Source of the DNA: Odiellus spinosus
Taxonomy: Eukaryota; Arthropoda; Arachnida; Opiliones; Phalangiidae
Reading direction: 5' to 3'
DNA length: 64,000 nucleotides
NCBI GenBank assembly: GCA_963920705.1
Contig: OY987227.1
Location: 18,563,434-18,627,433 of the forward strand
The position numbers were made by a program, and so were the translations under genes. The notes beneath the pieces are model-generated. The model ran no database searches and was not told the origin of the DNA. It saw nothing but the letters and a program-made list of their open reading frames with translations. Within the stretch, counting starts at the first letter, position 1. Each line of letters starts with the position of its first letter. Positions 38,799 through 49,735 of the stretch are shown piece by piece.

Positions 38799-39110
38799 CA
38801 AGAATCCATTCAGGTTCCATAAGAATATGGGAGGGCCGCGATTCAATAACCATCCTCCCAAACTTTGTTGCAAAAGTTCGTCTGCTTCGAATCGATTTTT
38901 CAAGTAAATCGCTCCTGACATCTATTATTAACCCGCGCCACTAACGACCTTGACATAATATTTTGGGTAATAAAAATGGAGCCGACCGAAAAAATATCTA
39001 AGCGTACAAATGTTGCGAAAATTGCAGACGAACTTTTGTTAAAAAGTTTGGGAGGATGGTACCAGAGGCTAAAGCTATGCATATTTTTATGGAACCTGAA
39101 TGGATTCTTG
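38799..39110. repeat. 312-bp inverted repeat (fold-back element)
   Basis: The 87-base arms 38799-38885 and 39024-39110 are about 80-90 percent mirrored: CAAGAATCCATTCAGG, AACTTTTG and TTTGGGAGGATGG appear on both. The 138-base loop has no clear content. Confidence 0.85.
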
Positions 39111-39818
39111 CTTCTACCATGGGTCAAAGTATAGTAAAGCCATACTTATAAGGATATTTTAATGTTTCTGAAGTACAACTTAGTCCCTAGTAAGGATGGT
39201 AAATAATATAGGTATACTTTGAGGCTTTAATTTTTTTAAGCCTATTTCGACATTTCAATGTCATAAGCATCAGATTGAAATTACTTCGGCTTTAACAATG
39301 GAATGATGGTAATCATTTTACCAACGCATTAGTTACAAGGAACTACTTACCCTTGAGATAATTTAGCAAATATTAAAGTACAAGTCTCGTGTCTCATATA
39401 GATAGAATGAATGTGAGAATCTTAAAAAAATGATTTGAGAGGAGATCATGCAACTTTAAACATATTTGAAACTTCGTAATGTTTTTATTTGTGTGCCGTT
39501 TTCGGAATAATTGATATATATCCAATTACGCGATTACGGAACAGATTACAACCTTTGGTAATGCTAAACACCTCATTTACGCAATCACTTTTGTGCAGTC
39601 AAAGTCACCAACTACATAGACTGATCAGCTCCTTACAAAATCACTAAATTAAACGTATGTATGAGAATTGACCTTTAAAAGTATCTTGAGTTTTGAGACT
39701 GTGAAGGAATCTGTCAATTTAAAAATAAATTGTTCTAACACCTTAACCCAACTCTTTAATATAATTAATAAGGGTGTGTTTAAAACTTCATTGAATAACC
39801 TTCAACCCCCAAAAAAAA

Positions 39819-39842
39819 TATATATATATATATATATATATA
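39819..39842. repeat. (TA)n microsatellite
   Basis: Twelve TA units after a run of A. Confidence 0.9.
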
Positions 39843-41822
39843 ATTCAATTCAAGTTATTCATTTTATTCTCTAGAAATATTTTAAAGGTCAGTACGGTAT
39901 CATTTGTTTCGCAAAGACATGTGTCAATATTCCTTTTCCTTTGGGTATTTCTTTCGGTCTTGAATTATTTCTTAAACTGAAGCCAAAAACATTTATAATA
40001 ATAGCAACACGAAAAGGGCGTACATTATTTGAAAATATATAATATAGAAATACATTATTCTTCCCTTTTTGAATCACGATAACACGATTTTATTGAATTA
40101 TAAGGATAAGATCGATACCAAAAAAAAAAAAAAAAAACATTTTGAAATATTTTTCGCCGAAACTCATTAAATATTAAAGGGGTATAGTTTCACACGTTTT
40201 ACTTATATTTCGTCAAGTAAAATATTCTTTTTCCTCCTGATATTTGACCTCAAAATTTCAATATATTGACTTAGAGCAGCATATTTTATTTGATAAAACT
40301 TTTAAGGGCTACTCACTCAAATATAATTGATTAATTTTAATGATGCTTTTAATTTAGAAAAGATAATCTAACTCCAATTAATATTTTAAAAGATCAAAGG
40401 ATTGTCGTTAATTAAAAACTCGGTGGTTACGAATTAAAACCAGGCCATGCAATTTGATTATTATTGTAACTTAACTGTCACTATACGATCGCGAAATATA
40501 GGTGGCGCTAGTGGTAGGGTGACAAATGACTCGCTATTAACGATAGGTGGGCGCAACTGCGTTATCTAAAGGAGAAAATTCAAACTTTGGGAATTAATTC
40601 TAGCGTAAATAACCATTAGATTTTAATGGATTTCTTTCAACCAATCATCTTTTTACATACTCAATACATTTTAGACGTTTTTAGAAAATTAAATTATTAT
40701 TACACTGGTCCTCAAAAGGGGGTTTAAATGCGCAGTATACTTCGATACTTGTTTTTCGGGGGCGAATTGAAATTAACATCTCTCGGAATTAATATTTATT
40801 TGTTAGAAAGCGAGTGGTTGACACTCTTTGACTCTTTGCTACTCACCCAAGTTCACTGAGACTATGTCTTAAGTGTTCTTTAAACATTTAAGTTCAAACT
40901 ATCTCTTTAATAATTTCTTCCCTCGTCGCTATGGGTGAGTATAGGGTGGTTCGTATGGAATGTAAATTAAATCCTTAATATCGACTTAATAATGAAGGAA
41001 GGAAATGAGCTGAAGGAAAAAAAGAACACTCCAAAAAAGCCAGTTTTTAAGAAAATTGTCTTTTTTTTTTTTGTGTGTCAAACTTGTATATCATTAAGTT
41101 TTCGTTTTATTCTTAATATCATTGCCTTATTTTTAACTTATAATACGTAACCTGCATGGTCTAATGCGACATAACCAGAACCAATTTAAAATTAGTTAAA
41201 AAAAGAGTGGAATAAAACTTTTCAAACCGAAAACAACCCATTAAATATCCCTTTTTTTTATATTTATTATTAAATTTAGCCTTGACTCGTTGGCATCCGC
41301 TTCTCAATGTTCCTATATTTTATCGAAATCAAAAACCGAATTGGAGATAATAATAATCAAATTTTGACTGTCATTTACGACATTGATTATAGTTTTATGC
41401 TGCAGGCGTCGCCAGACTTTTTGCTGTGGCTAGTCTAAAACCAAACATCAATTTTTACATAAGTGACTAGCTATTATTACTAAATTTTACATTCGTTAGC
41501 AGCCCTGCATATTGAAAAGTTGGGAAGAAATTAAGACAGCTTATTGACGTTATTAAACTTTTCTTCTCTACACTTGATTTGAAAAGGCGTTCTTTAATTT
41601 TACGCATTAATTTATATATAAATATAGACTTGAAATCCTAGCTGATTTAGGAATCGTTAAAAATAACTTGTTACACTTCATCTTCCCTTTAAATTGGCTT
41701 CTTTAGACTAGGTTAAAAATTGAGTCACGAGACAATTTAAACATAGACATGTCGTGGTATCTGTCCTATTATTTGAAGTATCAGGTGACATTGAGCTCCA
41801 GTATCTATGTCCGACCAGTTTT

Positions 41823-41859
41823 TATCTACACCTCCATCTCTTAGGGTGGGGTGTAGATA
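41823..41859. repeat. Short hairpin
   Basis: TATCTACACC pairs with GGTGTAGATA across a loop of about 17 bases, with more pairing inside. Role unknown. Confidence 0.5.
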
Positions 41860-43141
41860 CTGAATTCGTTGCGGCGTCGCCGTTTCCGTTGTAAAAGATG
41901 AAAAACAAGTATCCTCGTATGATTACTTGAAAAACGCGAAAACACTTAATTTCTAAAACTTGAGTAAGCGAATGTGCATGTTTCGCTATACTTTCGTTGT
42001 TATAAATTATTTTATAATAATTTATTAATTATAATTTATTAATTATAAATTAATAATATTGTTATTTGTTATTTAACGTGGATGTCACTCTCTTATGAAA
42101 CTTAAGAACTTGAAAGAGGTGTAGCTATTCCTATGGGGCTTGATCATCTTGTAATACGTATATAGGCTTCCGTTTAACCGAAACTTGTAAGATTTCCATT
42201 TGACCTCCATACATAGCGAGCGTATTTTTTTTTTTTTTTTATCTTAATTTCTCTCTGTCCTTACATAATTTTATAGTGCGCGCCAGAAGGGAAGGCATAT
42301 AGTGGGGAAGGGAATCGAAAAATTTATCTATGCCACCCTCAAGTTAAAAAGCGTTGTATCGACATCGTTGAAAGATAGTAAAAAGTACACTTCAAAACCT
42401 GTTAATATATATTTTTTTTCTTTTTAAAAAGTCGGTAAAGTACTATTGTATAAATGTTTTGAATTTCGAGCTCGCGGTATTATTTTTATTACCCATCCCT
42501 CGAACTATTATCGATTCACTACGCGTGCCCTGTTGTTCTCAATTAAAATCAGTAGAAAAGTCTTTTGTTCCAGAGATGTTGTTAGAATAGAAAAATAATT
42601 TTTATAATATCAGTTCGCGCTTGTTTTCCGTCGCCTCTGGTCGATATTCGTTTCGTTTTCTACATTTCACGTAGGTATAGGCTTTTGAAAATATTACAAG
42701 TTCAGCGTTTAAGTCATTTCAAGTACTTAATTTCAAAACCTTTTTAATTTTTATTTTTCTTGAAAGTTTTTAGTTTTTTTAAGAATTCTTCTTCGTTGCT
42801 CATCGCGTGTTTTTCCAGTTTTATAGTAGATAAATTTACAAACTGGTTCTTATCGGATGAATATGGAATTACAAATTGCTGTCGATTAAAATTCCTAGCG
42901 TTATTTTTTTCTTTAGGATAAATTATAAAATGTTTAAGAGTGAGTAATATTCATTTTTGTATTTTTTTTTTTTTGAATCTTGATTGTTGTATGTTTAACG
43001 GATCTTTTTATCAACCTGATGAATTTACTTGAATTTCAACTTTTAAAATTTGAAACTTTTGTTTAAGATGTTTATCAGTGCTGTAAATAGATTTTCAAAC
43101 TGTAGTTACACAGGAAAAGATGCAGGTTTGTGTTTTCTTAA

Positions 43142-43329
43142 AGGGAGAATGCAATCCGAGGTGTCGGATTTTGAAATCACGGATTGATTTCGGGAGTGAT
43201 TTTCAAAATCTTCACGTGATTTTCGAAATCATGAAGTGATTTTGCTCTCGGTGTACCGAATTTTGGCAAGTGTCCGACTGTGTCTGATGAATCGATAGCA
43301 AATCACTTACTGTCGGTGCGCAATCTCCT
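43142..43329. mobile_element. Deleted family A MITE carrying a family F-like insert
   Basis: The left border is TTAA plus AGGGAGAATGCAA. The right end is GAATCGATAGCAAATCACTT followed by a degenerate terminal repeat and TTGA. Between them, 43156-43284 resembles the element nested in the hAT transposon, opening TCCGAGGTGTCGGA and closing TTTTGGCAAGTGTCCGAC. It lies about 370 bases upstream of the first hydrolase gene. Confidence 0.7.
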
Positions 43330-43703
43330 TTGAATATTGACAATTGTTGGAATCACGGAATTCGGACGAATTTGTTCATTATTGTAATTAATTTAAAGTT
43401 TTAAATCATTTTGGTCCTTACATTGGACAATTTATTGTAGGGTCAAACCATTTTTATCTATTTTAATAGGTTGTTTTAATCTATAAAATATTTCCTAATT
43501 AGTAATCGTACAGCAAACTTTTGACTGTTCAAGTTGAAAACCCATTTACATCACTGATTATTGTCGACTTTTAAGTTAATTCAACTTCAGCGTATAGGTT
43601 GAAAGATCCTAATAGAAACTTGTAATTTTTTTTTTCAAATTTGAAACTGTCCTAATATTGTAAAACCACCCTTAAAACTCTGTAAGTGAACAAGAAAAAC
43701 AGC

Positions 43704-46645
43704 ATGGATATAAACTACATTAACGTCGGCACGAATAACTTCTCGGAGGTTTGTACATTTGTTACTTTGCACGTTTGAAAAGATCGCGTCTCTCTTATTG
43801 TTCGCTATTAATGTGCAAGGACTGTCCACTTATATGCCAACAAAATAGTTGGACATTCAATACATGCCGAGTATGTGGAGTAAAGGAGAATTTTCGGTGA
43901 AAAGACGAGCGTCCGTTCTTCATCGCTACTCCCAAATTATGGAAGACTGTAGCGACTCGGCCAGAAGACACGTTCCGTGCCAGTTGCAAGTGTCCTATGG
44001 GAAATCCGAGAAGCAGAAATTTGATTTGTTTGGAGTGGATTCTTTGCCCGAAACGGCGCCGATATTAATTTTCGTTCACGGAGGATATTGGGTCGAAGGA
44101 AGGTTGGTTATAGATTTATTTTGTACCAATTTTTGTCGCACTCTTCGTCTCGTAACGCGCCTCGCCAGTAAATTGAGAATTATATTATTTGACCCCATTG
44201 CGCCGTGTTTATCCAATGGTCAGTCGGGAATCAGCTGCCTGGTTTGTGGAAACTTTCTACGAAGCGGGAATTGCGTCAGCGATTGTCGGATACGATTTGG
44301 CCCCGAAAGCTACGCTAGATGATATTGTTCAACAAGTGAGAAAAGCTGTTGCTACCATACGTGATCACGTGTAAGTTTAAAGTCATGACTGGTTACGCTT
44401 AATGACCTTTTCATCAAAATCTACGCTTAACTATTGGGATGCTTAAAAATAAATCTTCGAAACTGCATTCTTATTATGATAAACTAGTTAATTTGCATAA
44501 TTACCGAGCGAGGTAGATAGTCAAGTGATAGAACTGTTAATTTCATTTATATGATACCTTCAAAGAATGAATCTTGTTGAATTGAAACTATCTGTTGAAT
44601 TAATTAGACAGCTACTTCATGGTTAAGAAAAACAGTTAATTGCATTGCTATCATATTCTAGTATCACTTTACCAACAGTGTTTTTTAATAACCATGAAGT
44701 ACTTTATTATTTTAAAAATCATCGTGATCAATAAGTTTTGTGTAAATGATATTCATTCATGGTCATGATTTAAAAATCTATGCAGGATATATATGGTGGT
44801 TTAACTACATTCATTAGCACCTTTTTGCACGAGTGCATGGTTTTGATGTTGCATCTTTATCGTATAACGGAATGAAAAGAACAATTCTGACCTTATTCAG
44901 AAAACCACGTCGTAAAATCTATTTATCCGGACATTCGGTTGGAGCCCAGTTGGTTGCCTCCGCTTTGTTAATGAACTCCAACGACAAGGAGATCTTGACG
45001 GTGGAAGGCTTGATTCTACTTTCCGGAATCTACAACTTGGAGCCGCTCGCCGAGACTTCCGTCCAAAACGATACCAAATTTGACAGGTCTGATATTATAA
45101 CGAGACCTATTTACTCTTTTTAAAGTCTAGTTCCCACTTGGCATAAAAACGATACAGTATTTGCGGCGATAAAAGTGTTAGCGACTAGAATAAATCTTTG
45201 CATTATTGCTCGCGCAAATTTCATTCGAGAGGCAAAAATTCGTAAAAATTAGCCCAGTGGGAACTGAACCTTATTCCGTCAGTATATACAGTATAACCTA
45301 TATTTGGTAATGACGTTTACTGTCGCGTGTACGCGTAACACTAGAGCTATGCTAGTTCGAAACAGCCCCGCCTCTATGAGCCCGGAAGTCATAGGATATC
45401 GCTGTCACGAGCGAAGTCCCAGAGGAATCTTTTTGGCTTGCGGCAATTGGGAACCGCCAAAGTTTAAAGAAGAAACGTATAATTTTAATAAGGTAGTCTA
45501 ATGATGGAGGAGAGCGCGAAACCCGGCACACATCATTCGTTTTTGATTCAATTTTTCGCCTTAGGCTCTTAGAAAATCAATTTCATATAAATTCGTCTTT
45601 ATTAAGATGTGTTACGAAAAGGTTCGTTGGATGGGAGTTTATGTATTTTAAAGGGAGAATTCAACCTAATCTCAATTAACATGTTTATCGATTCCTTATC
45701 ATTCGAATATGGGCCTAATCCACCAGTAATATTTTTTACAAACAAATATTAAACTAGATATAAATTTAAAACTTACCCAAAAATAGGCTTAGCTGGATCC
45801 CTTTAAATGCTGAAGTGTAGGATTAAGCAACATTTGTTTTGACACCCAACTAGTGTAACTATTTGACTATTCTGAATAAGATTGGATTAATTTAGAAATG
45901 AGAGGTTATAAAAAATTCAAAGTAGCCCCATGACTGATGATAATTTTTGGCGTATTTTCACAATCTAACCCTAGGTTATAAATTATTCGTAATTTCTGTA
46001 AATAAGTTTTATTAGAAAATATATGTAAATTACCTTTAAATTGATCAAAATTTCTGAAAGAATTTTTGATCTTATAATGAAGTTTGAAAAACTTCTGATA
46101 GGGCCCACAGATCACGGATATTTTTAATTGGAATGTATGCAATTACTTTCAAATTAGACCATTTGACGGTATTTTCACAGAAATAATTAGCATAAAATTA
46201 GCCCCGGATTTGCATAGAACTTTTTTTTTTTTAACTTTGTTATAAAATTCTTAAACTTATGTAAATTATGTAAAATATGCTCGTGAAAAGCGAAAATTCT
46301 AATCAAAACAGCTTGGTGTGCGCCGGGCCTTAATTAGTGTATCTTAAACCCACGACGTTTTTTTAAAAATCATGTTGTCTTTAGCTTCTGGAAGAAGCCA
46401 ACGTTCCCGTGTATCATACTGTTGTTCTGAAAAGGGATCATTTTACGCTAGTGGAAGACCTTAGGTTAAAAGAGTACAAATTAACCCAGGTATTATTTCA
46501 ATTAAGCCCTCTACGACTCCTCCTCTCCACTAATTGGATGCATTTTTGGGGAAAATTAATTGATATTTCGCTATTTATTTCTCTTTGTTTCATGCAGGAA
46601 ATAATAGCATTTATTAAGACCGGTTCTCTACCAAGTTTACTGTGA
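43704..46645 (+). CDS. Kynurenine formamidase (arylformamidase)-like alpha/beta hydrolase, copy 1
   Basis: Seven exons: 43704-43748, 43849-44102, 44224-44370, 44901-45086, 45345-45492, 46385-46489 and 46598-46645. They join in phase to a 310-residue protein, normal for the family. Kynurenine formamidases hydrolyse N-formylkynurenine to kynurenine in tryptophan breakdown, usually in the cytosol. Visible marks are an N-terminal ELDIQYMPSMWS segment like the family's ELE-x-QYSPSRW, the oxyanion-hole HGGYW (92-96), GYDLAPKATLDDIVQQVRKA (122-141), the nucleophile elbow GHSVG (Ser161) and the C-terminal catalytic His in RDHF (His279). No signal peptide is seen. Oddity: the triad Asp position, GEHD/GEWD in relatives, reads GNWE here (Glu247). 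The 45-base first exon is supported by phase and alignment, but its donor (GTTTGT) is weak. Introns 3 and 4 carry small inverted-repeat elements. The exact substrate may differ from formylkynurenine. Confidence 0.92.
44610..44706. repeat. Imperfect inverted repeat in hydrolase copy 1 intron 3
   Basis: TACTTCATGGTTAAGAAAAA on the left mirrors the right arm ending AATAACCATGAAGTA. It is a probable small fold-back element. Confidence 0.55.
45129..45268. mobile_element. Small MITE in hydrolase copy 1 intron 4
   Basis: Inverted ends AGTTCCCACTTGGC and GCCCAGTGGGAACT enclose about 140 bases with GCGGCGATAAAAG and GCTCGCGC. No target duplication is clear. Elements with TTCCCACT-type ends occur in many animal genomes. 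Confidence 0.65.
45652..45802. mobile_element. Half-size family A MITE in hydrolase copy 1 intron 5
   Basis: Starts with TTAA plus AGGGAGAATTCAACC, runs through one outer arm to AATAGGCTTAGCTGGATC, then ends abruptly at CCCT plus TTAA (45803-45806). Only one of the two arms is present, yet both borders look like family A borders. This suggests an internal deletion that fused the arm to the opposite terminus. Confidence 0.75.
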
Positions 46646-47498
46646 CCATATTATCTTTCCAACTATATCAGTAGGTTTGGGATAGCGAGAGTTTGGAGTA
46701 AATAATGTTCAAAGTACACTTTCCATTAAGGTTTAGAAATTAAGTCCTATCAAAAATCCTCCAAGTCTGTCAGAAAAATCGCGTTTGTTCCTGGAAATTA
46801 ATTTTTATATTCTAAAAACTTTCAAAAATTTTCGTTTCAAACCGATACATTTTCAAAATTCAAAATTCTCGTGCGCCCAGTCGAAAGTATTTGATTAATT
46901 CTCAGTTTCTGTAATATAGTTTTGTAGAAAATTAGAAAAAATTCATAATTGACATTTTGAAAATTATTAAAACAAAAAAATTTGAAACCTATGTCATTAA
47001 GTCATCACTATATGATCAGAGTTTTTTACCAAAGTAAAATCTGATTGACTGGCCGACATCCCCAATTATGCGTGGAACCAAAATGTGGACGATTTTAAAT
47101 AAGTCGGGGGAGGTAAAACTCTGGCTTTAAAACTTAATTTTGGTGTAATTATAAGATGATCAAAAAATATTTGAAGAAAGAGATTTTTTTATTACTGTTC
47201 TATCAACAAAATTGGCCTTTTCATATTTCATTCACGCTAGCTCCGTTTAAGAACACGTCAACCTATAAGTGTAAAATTTTAAAAGTACTTAACGATAAAA
47301 ACTACATAATATGTAAATATTTTTCAAAATAATTTTATTTGTTCTGATTTTTAAAGTATATAATTGAATAAGGATTAGAATTTAGATTATATTTCATTTT
47401 CAATTAAATGTCTCTACGTTTTCAAATAGTTTAAACAAAGAATGGAATACATTTAGATTCGTAGTCATGATGCAGATAATTGTATTGAGATTCAATAA

Positions 47499-47510
<12 letters not shown>

Positions 47511-47530
<20 letters not shown>
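47511..47530. repeat. Poly(A) tract
   Basis: About 20 A residues between the two hydrolase genes. There is no upstream sequence that looks retroposed. Confidence 0.8.
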
Positions 47531-48006
47531 TAGGGCCTACACTCGAAACGAAAATAATTGAATTAGTATACTTAATTAATTCAAACGTTGATATTTCCAT
47601 AAATTTAAAATCTATCGTTTTAACCGCAAGGATAGTTTAAACTTCTACATATCCTCGCTTACATTTCTACCATATGCGCTGCTACATGTAAATTATTATC
47701 GCTTAAACTTATACATAAATGTCATGGCTTACAATTTAAATTAGTGTATTTATCTCAAAGACACTCATTTATTAGAAGTTTAGTGAAAAAATTTGTTTTT
47801 AAAATATTTTTGACATACGTATTTGACATCCTTATACTGTTATATCTGTTAAGTCATGTACGTATACGAATTTTATCGATAAATATGTATAATATATTTC
47901 GCAACTTCTGCATCAGTTTCAAGGTAAAGTTTTCCACATTTTATTCTTCTATATAACGTGCAAACCATATAGTCCAACCTTCATATTAAATAGTAAAATG
48001 ATTAAA

Positions 48007-48300
48007 GCTGCGTTCATACTAGGCCTTGGAATCGATTTAAACCGTTTCAAAACGTTTCGCTAGAGTCGTGTGAAGGGGAAACCGTTTTTTCTCGAATCGA
48101 TTTGATACGATTTCTCGAAACTGCTTCGGGAACCAGTTTCGTACCGATTCGGTTTCATCAACCGATAGATGAAGCTACAATAAATCTTTAGATAATGCGT
48201 GAACATACGACGCTTAAAACGATTCCTGGCGATTTGAATATCGGTTTCATTTTTCTGTTTCAAACCGATTAAGAAAGGCTAGCGTGACAGTAGCTTCAGT
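48007..48300. mobile_element. Family C-like MITE
   Basis: Starts GCTGCGTTCATACT, followed by AATCGATTTAAACCGTTTC. It ends TTTCAAACCGATTAAGAAAG with TAGCGTGACAGTAGC. Internal half-repeats of the AACCGTTT type occur throughout. It lies between the two hydrolase genes. Confidence 0.55.
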
Positions 48301-48785
48301 GATACTAGATTTCGATTGGGTATTTTGCTCCTTAATGAAAAAATTTGAGGAAAATCGAAAAGAAAAATTGAAGTGACCCATAATAATATTTTTATATAAT
48401 ATTATTTTGGGTTTAATAAAACATATAGACCTATGGAAAACTATACTTAACTATACATTCTAAAACGGATAATCATACATACGCAAGCACCGCCCCCCCC
48501 CCCTTTCGTGGGTTCAATTAAATATGTTTGTAAATAACATTTGAAATATCGAAATAATCTACACGTGTAGGTTATTACACGCTAATGTTGATGGGTTTAT
48601 ATGTGTTATGAAAGTTATATTAACCTCGATATTAACCTTATTGAAATCTGAGAGCTTCAGGGCGTTTAAAGTGTTAGTTGCACTGTTTTCAGAAAAAAAT
48701 CACAATGAGTAATTTGTGATCATATATTTAATTTCAAAAGTGGTGGCTAAATTTACGCTAAGTACTTAGATATGTCTTCGGGGCG

Positions 48786-48897
48786 AATAGTTGGTATTAT
48801 AAAATAAATTTGGAACCGTTAAAAAGAACCGGTTAATATTTAAAATACTACCTTTTTTATGGTTGGGGCAAAGTGAAGTTTTATAATACCAACTATT
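48786..48897. repeat. Short MITE with perfect 19-bp ends
   Basis: AATAGTTGGTATTATAAAA (48786-48804) and its exact complement (48879-48897) bound 112 bases. The core holds AACCGTTAAAAAGAACCGGT. No target duplication was recognised. Confidence 0.75.
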
Positions 48898-49084
48898 GAA
48901 ATTAACATATGCATATTAAAATCTTAAAACTAATATATCCAGTCTTTAAAGACTCGAACGTTTTGCTATTAATAGCACAGTTTAACGTGGTTTAACGCGT
49001 AATGGCAGGATTACGGATTCAATTAATACAATACCGGAATAGAAACCATTATTTTATAATTACACTGTTTAGAAAATCACTTAA

Positions 49085-49462
49085 AGGGAGAATGCAACCT
49101 AACCAAAAGTTTTTTTTTTTTTTTTTTTTTAACTAGAAATAAATTTAAAATTTACCCGGAAAATAGGCTTAGCGGGATTCATGGATACCCCGATTTCCTC
49201 GCGTATAAGGTTCAGCGACCAATCGAATGCAATTTTAAGTCTTGTGGAGATCTCGCGTGAACGACTGGTCTTTGCTCATTGGTCGCTAGACCCTATACGG
49301 AGGCAATTCAGGATCTCCAGGAATCCCGCTAAGCCTATTTTCCGAGCAGTGTTTTAAATCTATTTCTAGTTTAATATTCGTTTTGTAAACTTTTTATTGG
49401 TGGATTAGGCCTTTTTAAAATATAAGGAATCTATAAAAGAATCACTTGTTATTAGGTTGTAT
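49085..49462. mobile_element. Family A MITE just upstream of hydrolase copy 2
   Basis: Begins after TTAA (49081-49084) with AGGGAGAATGCAACC and a run of T. It has both outer arms and a long central hairpin (TTCAGCGACCAATCGAATGC against GCTCATTGGTCGCTAGACC). The right terminal repeat reads TTATTAGGTTGTAT and then decays. It ends about 275 bases before the second hydrolase ATG. Confidence 0.85.
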
Positions 49463-49735
49463 ATTTTGAAAAAGTAACTTTTTTTGGCTCAAACAATCTA
49501 GGTTGAAAACGGGGCTTAACGCTTTATTTATCTCGTACAATGTTTGACTGTCGGTATGTAGGATTGAGCACGCAAAGCTTCCAAGGCCTATTAAATAGCG
49601 GTGCCAAGGATTTTTCGAACTGTATTCGATTAAAACACTTGGATATTTCACATATGTTTTCATATTCACCGTACGAAACCTCTTAATAACGTTTATATAT
49701 CGCGTTGGCGTATCACCTATCGTTTTATTTCCACC

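Larger units (their letters stand above)
36786..43703. other. Intergenic: prohormone-4 3' flank to hydrolase copy 1
   Basis: The first 1.5 kb after the prohormone-4 stop is extremely AT-rich and probably includes its 3' UTR; no single polyadenylation signal stands out. Further on are the family B fragment, the 312-bp fold-back, the TA repeat and the deleted family A element. Near 42000-42060 is a stretch of nested TTATTAATTATAA palindromes. Confidence 0.6.
46646..49735. other. Spacer between the two hydrolase copies
   Basis: No gene is recognised. It contains a possible worn family B fragment near 47240 (AACACGTCAACC), the poly(A) run, a family C element, a C-run near 48490, the 112-bp MITE and a family A element. 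Confidence 0.6.
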
